64,000 bases of DNA, taken from contig JAPVLO010000074.1 of the NCBI GenBank assembly GCA_027257055.1, positions 744,001-808,000 of the forward strand, written 5' to 3'. Shown piece after piece: positions 57,401 to 64,000 of the stretch. The position numbers and the translations under genes were made by a program. The DNA comes from Cephalopachus bancanus. Lineage: Eukaryota > Chordata > Mammalia > Primates > Tarsiidae. The notes beneath the pieces were generated by a model. That model was not told the DNA's origin. It saw nothing but the letters and a program-made list of their open reading frames with translations, and made no database searches. Positions within the stretch are counted from its first letter, which is position 1; the number at the start of each line of letters is the position of its first letter.

Positions 57401-58260
57401 GAGATTTTGGTAAGATGTTTCTTCATTTTCATTTGTTTCCAGGTATCTTTTGATCTCTGTTTTGATTTCATCATTGACCCAGGAGTTGTTTAGCATCATG
57501 CTGTTTAGTGTCCATGTCTTTGTGGGTTTTTGGGGGGAACTTGTTGGTGTTAATGTTTATTTTTATTCCACTGTGGACCGAGAAGGTGCATGGCAAAATT
57601 TCAGTCCTTTTAAATTTGTTTATGCTTGATTTATGGCCAAATATGTGGTCGATCTTAGAGTACATTCCATGCGGTGATGAGTAGAATGTGTATCTGTGGT
57701 CTTTGGATGGAGGGTTCTGTAGGTATCAATTAAGTCCATTAGATCAAGAGTCACATTGAGGTTTCAGATCTCATTACTGATTTTTGGTTCTGATGATCTG
57801 TCTAGGGTTGTGAGTGGGGTATTAAAGTCCCCAGCTATGATGGTATTGGACTCGATATCTTTTTTTAGTTTACCTAGGAGCTGCTTTATGAAAGTTGGTG
57901 CTCCTATGTTTGATGCATATATGTTTAGGGTGGATATTTCTTGTTGATGGATTGAACCTTTTATCATTATGTAGTGGCCTCCTGTATCTTTTTTAATTTT
58001 TTATAACTTAAAGGATATTTTGTCTGATATTAAGATCACGACTCCTCCTTTCTTTTGTGTTCCATTCACCTGAAAATTTGTTTCTCATCCTCTTACTTTG
58101 AGTCTGTGAGTGTCCTTTCTAATGAGGTGAGTCTCTTGAAGGCAATAGATTGTTGCCTGGTGATAATTTATCCATTTTGCCATTCTATGTCTTTTCAGTG
58201 GTGCATTTAGTCCGTTCACATTCAAACTAATTATTGAAATGTGAGAGTTGATCCCTATCA
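54441..58260 (-). pseudogene. L1 ORF2 relic (endonuclease and reverse transcriptase)
   Basis: In an active L1 this protein nicks the target DNA and reverse-transcribes the L1 RNA. The span from the ATG at 58260 to the stop at 54441 is about 1273 codons, near the usual 1275, so few large indels occurred. Readable parts in order are: the endonuclease start with SLNVNGLNAPLK and the QETHL glutamate; an early TGA a little further on; the GDFNTPL motif (about 57830); a later loop reading SVHSGIK where the family has SDH, so a key aspartate is valine; an 860-base open RT block at 55964-56824 with FADD intact; and a C-terminal part ending WNQPC...HMFSLI. At least four stops or frameshifts separate these pieces, so no full protein can be made. 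Confidence 0.95.
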
Positions 58261-58278
58261 TAATGTTCTTACAGAATT

Positions 58279-58320
58279 GTTGTTCTTCCTGTTTGTGTGT
58301 TGTTCTTCCTGTTTGTGTGT
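58279..58320 (-). repeat. 20-bp tandem duplication in the ORF1-ORF2 spacer
   Basis: gttgttcttcctgtttgtgt occurs twice in direct succession on the plus strand. Without one copy the 88-bp spacer would be about 68 bp, close to the usual L1 size. Confidence 0.93.
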
Positions 58321-58348
58321 TGGTTTTAGAGTTGGATCATGTGTGTTT

Positions 58349-59212
58349 TTAATCTCTTGCCTGTACTCTTATGAAGAACGTTGTTGTTCTTTTTTCCTTT
58401 TCTTCTGTGTTCAATACTTTCTTAAGTGTTTCTTGTAGAGGTGGTCTTGTGGCAGCATAGGTACTTAGGGATTGAATATCTGGGAAAGATTTCAATTCTC
58501 CCTCACTGATGAAGCTTAGCTTGACTGGGTAGGTTATTCTTGGTTGATATTGTTTGTCTTTTAGAACTTTGAAGATAGGGCTCCAAGCTCTCCTAGCCTG
58601 GAGGGTTTCTGTAGATAAATCTGCTGCTATTCTAATTGGTCTTCCCTGGTACATAGTCTGACCTCTTTCTCTTGCAGACTTTAGGATTTTTTCTTTTATA
58701 CCTACTTTGTTTATGAGAATTCTTATATGTCTGGGAGTTGGCCTTCTCATTTGTTGTCTTGCAGGGGTTCTCTGAATCTCTTGTGTTTGAATTTTTTCAT
58801 CCTTGATGAGATGAGGGAAGTTTTTTTGAATGATTTCATGAAATGTTTGTGCCAGTGTGGCCTCTGTTTCTCTCTCTGCCTCAGGAAGGCCAAATACTCT
58901 TAGGTTTGGTCTCTTGAAGTGATCATTCATCTCTTGGAGGTTTTGTACTGTCTTTTTAAGCTTCTTTTCTATTCTTTTGACAGTTTGGGTTAGCTCTGTG
59001 TTTCAGTCTTTGAGCTCTGAGATTCTTTCTTCTGCTTGGCTAATTCTGCTTTCCAGGCTTATTAGTTTGTTATTTATTTCCATCACAGTATTCTTTACTG
59101 CTGTTATTTCTGACATCAGCTCCTTCCTATCTTCCTCTTGTCTCTCCTCAATTTTTTAAATTCTCTCTATTAATGTCTTATATGTCTGGGTTTGTTGCAT
59201 ATGACCAGTCAT
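58349..59212 (-). pseudogene. L1 ORF1 relic (RNA-binding chaperone)
   Basis: ORF1p coats L1 RNA as a coiled-coil trimer with RNA-recognition and C-terminal domains. The frame starts at the ATG of 59212 with MTGHMQQTQTYK. It passes a heptad-rich coiled coil (KNTVMEINNKLISLESRISQ, then AEERISELKD) and meets one in-frame TGA at 59003-59005. It is then open from 58930 to 58349 through the RRM (RPNLRVFGLPE) and the C-terminal domain (RIAADLSTETLQARR) to its normal stop. Total about 287 codons, shorter at the N-terminus than human ORF1p (338). One stop codon separates it from an intact frame, apart from the uncertain N-terminal end. Confidence 0.95.
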
Positions 59213-59992
59213 TCTGGGAGCTCTTCATTGTTTGTGTTCCAGAATCTGTTTTCTCAGTGTCTGATCTCCCAGGTGTCTGTGTGAGACCTATATTCTTCTT
59301 TTGGTTTTTCTTCATTTGTGTGGTTTTTCCCCCTCCCTACTTTTTCCTTCCCTCCATGTCACTGTCTTCTTTAATTATGTTATTCAGGGGTAGAGGGATT
59401 GCTTTTACTTCTGTTTGTTCAATCTCCTATTCTTCTTTATGTATGCCCTCTTACTTTGTTCAATTCTGGAGTTGCACTGTAGGTTGGGGGTGGTCCTTTT
59501 TGAAGTTTTGAGATTTACTTAAGAGGGGAGCTGTGATTCAAAATCTATCTGCAGGTCCTGATATTCACCGACAGGTGTATGGTTTATCTGAAACCCACTT
59601 CCCACTGCCTTGGAATCTGTCCGTGCAGTGGGGCTGTTGGTTTACTTCCTGAAATAAAATGTGGTTAGCAGAGGGAAGAGAAAGGAGCAGACAGTTGGGG
59701 GAAGAGGAGAGTGGAGAGAGAGAAGAGTAAGGGGCTAACAGATGAGTGTACTAACAAATGGAGAAAGAGTCCTAAACTGAAACAGATAAAAACAATAGAC
59801 CACAGCTACAGACTAACCAACTACCATACAAAAAAATAATAAAACATACAATGATGCTAACATACAAGCTAACCAACCAACCACCTTATTGGTGTGCTGT
59901 TCCTCTATACAAAGATATGGTTTACAGAGAGGGAAAAAGAGAAGAAAAGGAAGAGGAAAAGAAAAAAAAAAGGAACAAAACAAAGCAGTAGG
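59213..59992 (-). mobile_element. L1 5'UTR, 3' part
   Basis: Non-coding L1 sequence between ORF1 and the solo LTR. It includes a purine-rich part (59660-59740 and 59930-59980 on +). The boundary with the LTR is marked by cagtagg at 59986-59992. Confidence 0.8.
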
Positions 59993-60114
59993 TGTGGGAG
60001 TCCAGCTTCTGCTGGGTTCAGGGTACCCCAAAGGTGGAGACGGTGTCGGCAACTGGGGAGAAGAAGAAAGAGGGAGAGAGAAAGAGGCTAGACCCCTGAC
60101 TAATGCAGAAGTCA

Positions 60115-60120
60115 TTTATT
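60115..60120 (-). terminator. LTR poly(A) signal AATAAA
   Basis: The plus strand reads tttatt. It is about 20 bases from the TATA box of the same LTR. Confidence 0.7.
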
Positions 60121-60136
60121 GGGAATTATAACGGGT

Positions 60137-60145
60137 CTTTTATAC
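60137..60145 (-). promoter_or_regulatory. LTR TATA box
   Basis: The plus strand reads tcttttata, TATAAAAGA on the minus strand, at the U3/R position of the LTR. Confidence 0.7.
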
Positions 60146-60223
60146 ACAAAGTCAGGTATTTTTGAGGGGGGTCCCCCACCCACCAGATGTTCTTTCAGGT
60201 ATAATCCCATAATAGATGTCAAA

Positions 60224-60398
60224 CTTTAATCCGTGACTGCCTATAAACCCTTTTCATCCTATGCTAACTTATACTAATACCAAGTTAAATGATAACCTAA
60301 AAATCCCATAACAAAGGCTAACTAAGCTTAATCTGTGACTGACCTATCCTATAAACCTTTTTCATCCTAAGCTGATTTATACTAGTACCAAGTTAAAC
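60224..60398 (-). repeat. direct repeat in LTR U3
   Basis: Copies at 60224-60290 and 60327-60398 share 'gtgactg', 'cctataaaccttttcatcct'-like text and 'taccaagttaaa'. They are separated by 36 bases. Retroviral U3 regions often hold such repeats as enhancers. Confidence 0.85.
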
Positions 60399-61148
60399 AA
60401 TTCTATAGAAACTTAAGTACTTATTTACAACCTAAAGTGGCCCATTCCAGAATGTTTGGAATGTGGCCCAGTCCAAAGTTCACAGTGGGCTACCTGCAAG
60501 TAACCTAGCTGCATTCTTTCAACAAAATGACTGTCTTCTAAAACTATATTCTACAATTTACACCCTATTCAGCTTCAATAAATCCTAAGATCACGACCCA
60601 GAAGACTGGACCGATACTAAGGCTCTTAGATGTGACCTGAGTTTGAATTATAAGTTGTGTGAAAGCCAAAATTGCAGTTTGTGAAAGAATGGGAGCGATG
60701 AACTTCTGGAGTTAGCTTGGGTTTGTCCCAGTCTCAGAGTTTTTATGTTTTGAGTTTACAAGAGCTTATTCTGGTTAGTGCTGAGTAGAAAGGGGGAGGT
60801 AATGAGGTCAACAGCTCCCGAACACATCCTAGTGGTCTCGGGGTCAATGACCCTTCCTGATCCCTAATGCTCAGTGGGCCTCCATGACTGGCTCCCAACA
60901 AGCAGGAATAGAATTAAGTCATTAAACTAACAGAACCAATTGAGCACACTCTGAGACTTTTCATTTAAGTCCAATGTCCTTTCAGCTCTGATTTCTAGCT
61001 GTCTTTTCAAGCTGGTAAATTAGTTTGCAGTTAGGGTCAGTTGCCCCCGGCCTGCTGTGAAGGATCACCCTCAGTTCACCACTCAAATCTGGCCTGTGTC
61101 TGTTTTTCAAGTTTGCTTCTCCTATTTCGGTGTTGTTACCCTGAATCG

Positions 61149-61163
61149 CCAGCAGGTGGTGCT
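61149..61163 (+). promoter_or_regulatory. CTCF-like motif in L1 5'UTR
   Basis: ccagcaggtggtgct differs from the usual ccagcagggggcgct core at two positions. This is a motif match only. Confidence 0.4.
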
Positions 61164-61575
61164 ATCTAAGCTGCTCTCCCCAGAGGGTGTGGAGCCAGAC
61201 AGGCATCGGGAGATAAGAGCCTTCCTGCACATGGGAGGAGACCCATGGCTGGCAGGACATCACGCTGGCAGCAGAGGTGGCAATGATCCCAGCAGATCTT
61301 GCCTGCAGGGGCTTCAAGGACTGAAGACATGGATCGCCTCAGGCACGGGTGGCACGATGCACTATGGCTGCCATGGATGCCGTGGTGGTGCTGGCGGCTG
61401 CTGAGTCTGCGGCTGCAGTGACTGTCCAGACCACTGCGATGCCCCAGTGGTGGTGAAGGTCAAGGTCTGTGTGAAGAGCTGGCTGCCGATGTTGGGATCT
61501 GCAGCCTCCAGGGAGAGAGCCAGAGACCCTCTGCCTTCTCCTTTGCAGAGGGTTACATAGACCAGGCTGCCCCGT

Positions 61576-61585
61576 CGCCATCTTG
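61576..61585 (-). promoter_or_regulatory. YY1-type motif at the L1 5' end
   Basis: CAAGATGGCG on the minus strand begins about 10 bases inside the L1 5' end (61595). This matches the place and sequence of the YY1 site that sets the transcription start in other primate L1s. Confidence 0.75.
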
Positions 61586-61595
61586 CCAGAAGTCC

Positions 61596-61810
61596 AAGGT
61601 GAATTTTATTATTCAGCATAATTAACTACAGATTTTTTAGGTTGTTTGTATATCAATGATTTATCACTTCTTATTGTTGAGTAGTATCCCATTGGATGGA
61701 TATAGTATTGCAATTTGTTGCACCATTATTGATTAATTTCTCAATGATGAGATATAGCCTTTCAATGTCTAGCTTCAAGTTTTCTTGAATTCTAAACAAT
61801 TTTTAAATAA
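61596..61810 (-). mobile_element. old L1M, right half
   Basis: After the TSD the complement of old L1 resumes: 'attcagcataattaactaca', 'ggttgtttgtatatcaatga', 'tattgttgagtagtatccca' and 'gcaatttgttgcaccattat'. It is directly continuous with 54193-54208 across the inserted L1. Confidence 0.85.
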
Positions 61811-62511
61811 TAATTTCTAACTTTTGTTTTTCTTTATTAATCTGTTTTTTCCCCTCTGAGATCAATATTGGCCAGCACTATGACACAGTCAAGTAAAACT
61901 GTTTGATTTTAAAGGGATTTGGGAACCTTTTAGGTCTCAAGGCAAAATGAAAAATTAATTTATAAAGGACAAAAACAATATTGTCATCAATGTTCAACAG
62001 CAATGCATCATGCCTGAAAACAGCAAAGATGCATATTTAAAAGATTTAAGGAAAGAAAAGGTAAGCCAGGGATTGCAAATTCTGGCAAACTTACTTTTAA
62101 TTGTAAAGGCCAGATCACATGTTACAAATAATCAAAAACATAGAAAATAAAATTTTTCTGAGTTTTCTGGGGAATAAATCAGAAAATGGATCTCAGACTT
62201 CCAAAATGGATAGATAATCATCTGTGTAAGGGATATTGGTGGTCACTGAACATATATTTATTTACCTGTAAAATTAAGACACAATTACATTTATGAGAAA
62301 ATGGAGTGTGTAAAAGTCACATGGTCAGACATGCAGATGCAGCACTACCAAAACTGGGGAAGGTGATTAATAGACTATATGACACTTAAATAGTGCCAAA
62401 TGTTCTCGTGGAATTAACTAGGAGAAAAAACAAAAAACAAATAATCAAAAACCTACTTTAATTAGAATCCTAGTAATAGGGAGAGGGATGTATGCCAAAT
62501 GCATTATTAGA
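61811..62511. other. unassigned AT-rich DNA
   Basis: No gene found. About 62281-62330 weakly resembles a MIR core on the minus strand. Confidence 0.45.
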
Positions 62512-62519
62512 TGATTTCA

Positions 62520-62825
62520 TTCTTTGTTGTTTTTGGAGTTGGAGTCTCACTCTGTTGCCCAGGCTGGAGTGCAGTGGCAAGCTCACAGCCACCTCAACCT
62601 CAACCTACTGGACTCAGGCAATCTTTCTGCCTCAACCTTCCAAGTAGCTGGAACTAGAGGCATGCACCACCACACGTGGCTAATTTTTTTTTTTTTTTTT
62701 TTTGTAGAGTTGAGGTCTCACCAATTTGCCCAGGCTGGTCTCGAACCTGGAGCCTCAGGCAATCCTCTTACCTCAACCTCCCAAATGGCTGGGATTATAG
62801 ATGTGAGCCACTGTGCCTAGCCAGT
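62520..62825 (-). mobile_element. Alu SINE with short TSD
   Basis: A reverse-complement Alu: 'ggagttggagtctcactctg', 'cccaggctggagtgcagtgg', an expanded linker T-run and 'tgggattatagatgtgagcc'. The TSD tgatttca is at 62512-62519 and 62826-62833. It is moderately diverged. Confidence 0.95.
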
Positions 62826-62833
62826 TGATTTCA

Positions 62834-64000
62834 ATATTTTTTAAATAGAAGGTAGAATTGATAGATTACCTTCCAATAAAAGAAGAAAAAGAAGGTTAAA
62901 GGGAAAATATGTAATGGCATATTGAACTTAATTGAAAAAACCAATTTTTTAAAAACAGCAAAAAGCATTAGAGACATTAAAAACTCTTAGATGGTTGAAA
63001 ACTCATGTAACTAGAGTCTCCCAAGAAAAAGAAGGGGAGGCATATTCAGTATTTGATCTGATAATGACTGGGAATTAAAAAAATGTATTGGCTGCTATAA
63101 ACTGCCCATATCTTGATCTACATGGGTGCAGCATGTGAAGGTATGCTAAAGACCAGTGATCCTTTAGATTTTCTTACTGTATAAATTGCATTCCTTGATT
63201 AAAAAATAAAAATGTATAAAAATACATAAAAGGAGCAGTGAAAAACAACCATCTTAGTTGGGTTTCTCCCAAAAGAGATTCTGACATTAGAACTCTAGTG
63301 CAAAGAGTTTATTTGTGTGATAAAGGCAGGAAATTTGGAAGATAAATAAAAAAGAAAGTCAATAGCATAATTTTACACCCCTTTATTACTGTATGCAAAT
63401 TGATATAAATTCCACTGGGGAAAGTCTGAGTGTCAGTGAAAAGTATCTGAGTCTATCAAATTCCTGTCAATCCTTGAGAGACGATTCTTGGAAGGGTATT
63501 AGTTCCCTAGCATCTCTGCTGAGTCAGGTAGGAAACATTAAGGCCTCTAGTGGCAAGAGAAATTTTCGTAGGATTGAGGGAATGATATTTAGATATTGGG
63601 GTTTTGCATGCTGAGGTCAAGAGCAATCTGACCGGGCTATCAAAAGCATCGGCTGCATCAACCAATCAAAATGCCTAATTTACATCTTGATTCAATCAAA
63701 GAAATTGCAACACTGACTGGACTTAAAAAAAAATTAATGCTATTGTTATTTTTTGGCATTCAGACTAAAAACAACTAAAGATCCTCTCTTTCTTGAGCTA
63801 CAGACTTCATCACTTACATGTAAAAAACAAAACTATTCACTTCCCACCAAAAAACTTCCCAGATTTACTCCCAATTCCTTTTCTCTTTTACATAAGTCAG
63901 CCATGTTAATCAATTTTTTCAAGTTGGAAAATTAGGAATTGTTTTTTTTTTCTCTTTACCTCCCACAACCAACCCACTATGAGTTTATCTCAATTCTAAC
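62834..64000. other. unassigned DNA to the window end
   Basis: No gene recognised. 63240-63700 is less AT-rich ('ttgggtttctcccaaaagag', 'gttccctagcatctctgctg') and could be a decayed LTR or DNA transposon. A 73-codon open frame there has no family resemblance. Confidence 0.45.

Larger units (their letters stand above)
59993..60482 (-). mobile_element. solo ERV LTR, 490 bp, inside the L1 5'UTR
   Basis: On the minus strand it starts TGAACTTTGGACTGGG at 60482 and ends ...GGACTCCCACA at 59993. The flanks are cagtagg (59986-59992) and cagtggg (60483-60489), 6 of 7 the same. A TATA box (TATAAAAGA on minus) lies at 60137-60145 and a poly(A) signal AATAAA at 60115-60120, a very short TATA-to-signal distance as in betaretrovirus-like (ERV2/IAP-type) LTRs. 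U3 carries a direct repeat. A pyrimidine-rich U5 (ctctttctctctccctc) follows. No viral genes are present, so it is a recombined solo LTR. Confidence 0.82.
54209..61595 (-). mobile_element. full-length L1 LINE (dead), hit by a solo LTR
   Basis: A complete L1 read on the minus strand, about 6.9 kb without the LTR. From 61595 downwards it has a GC-rich 5'UTR whose first bases carry CAAGATGGCG, an ORF1 relic (58349-59212), an 88-bp spacer, an ORF2 relic (54441-58260) of near-canonical length, a 3'UTR with a C/T-rich block on the plus strand (54358-54385), and an A-rich tail at 54209-54240. The flanking TSD supports one insertion event into an older L1M in the same orientation. ORF1 and ORF2 both carry stops. 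The lineage of the element is younger than L1M but not recent, given the number of lesions. Confidence 0.95.
60483..61595 (-). mobile_element. L1 5'UTR, 5' part (promoter end)
   Basis: The first 1.1 kb of the L1 on the minus strand. 61040-61595 is clearly GC-richer and holds several CpGs, as expected of an L1 promoter. A CTCF-like core (61149-61163) and the YY1-type start motif (61576-61585) lie here. The 115-codon plus-strand frame at 61057-61404 and the minus-strand frames of 80-85 codons are by-products of the base composition. Confidence 0.88.

Noticed and set aside
56782..58438. plus-strand frames rich in Phe/Leu/Ser (for example 57029-57413)
   Set aside because: These hydrophobic frames are the complement of A-rich L1 ORF2 and not membrane proteins.
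59813..60131. 80-100 codon frames with Pro/Ser/Arg/Lys-rich content
   Set aside because: They cross the border of the L1 5'UTR and the solo LTR, and arise from purine/pyrimidine tracts.
61057..61404. 115-codon plus-strand frame in GC-rich DNA
   Set aside because: It lies antisense in the L1 5'UTR. Open length follows from GC content, and no domain is seen.

Overview
The window is eukaryotic, AT-rich, intron- or intergenic-type DNA from a primate. The evidence is thirteen dimeric 7SL-derived Alu elements, many L1 copies of very different ages, L2 and MIR relics, MaLR LTRs and long microsatellites. The commonest Alu is not the anthropoid consensus: it has a shortened left arm around the pol III A box and a linker reading ctacaataaatcaaaaaatcagcc in pieces, and ends 'gagactccaactcaaaa'. 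It is also unlike lemur Alus and lorisiform tRNA SINEs as I remember them. I infer a tarsier (Carlito/Tarsius), but this was not searched. I find no functional host protein gene, tRNA, rRNA or snRNA.

Layout. 1-6.8 kb: three Alus, a MaLR LTR, an L1 3' end. 6.8-16.5 kb: a palimpsest of very old L1M/HAL1-type sequence on + split by an LTR scrap, an Alu, a younger L1 3' end (12.4-14.0 kb) and another LTR-like block. 16.8-28 kb: a MaLR LTR, L2 scraps, old L1 pieces, a Tigger/MER2-like relic, GA/GATA/CA microsatellites and a young Alu. 28.7-32.9 kb: an L1 whose two parts face each other (twin-priming pattern), then two old L1 3' regions, one split by an Alu. 36.3-37.0 kb: a solo ERV LTR on the minus strand with internal tandem repeats. 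38.2-38.7 kb: a processed pseudogene of FAM32A. 40-44 kb: two L2 copies in opposite orientations and a 61-bp recent duplication of part of one. 44-53.4 kb: six Alus, L1 pieces, a MIR, an AT-rich minisatellite and a purine tract. 53.9-61.8 kb: an essentially full-length L1 on the minus strand (5'UTR, ORF1, ORF2, 3'UTR), inserted inside an old L1M and itself hit by a 490-bp solo LTR in its 5'UTR. 62-64 kb: one more Alu and unassigned DNA.

The clearest story is nested transposition: target-site duplications and interrupted repeats give a relative order (L2/MIR, then L1M, then MaLR, then the younger L1s, then Alus and solo LTRs). Nothing here looks like an undescribed functional system. The items most worth checking are the full-length L1/LTR nest, the FAM32A retrocopy, the opposed L1, two recent small duplications (40.3/41.1 kb and 46.7/47.4 kb), and a few GC-richer blocks I could not assign.
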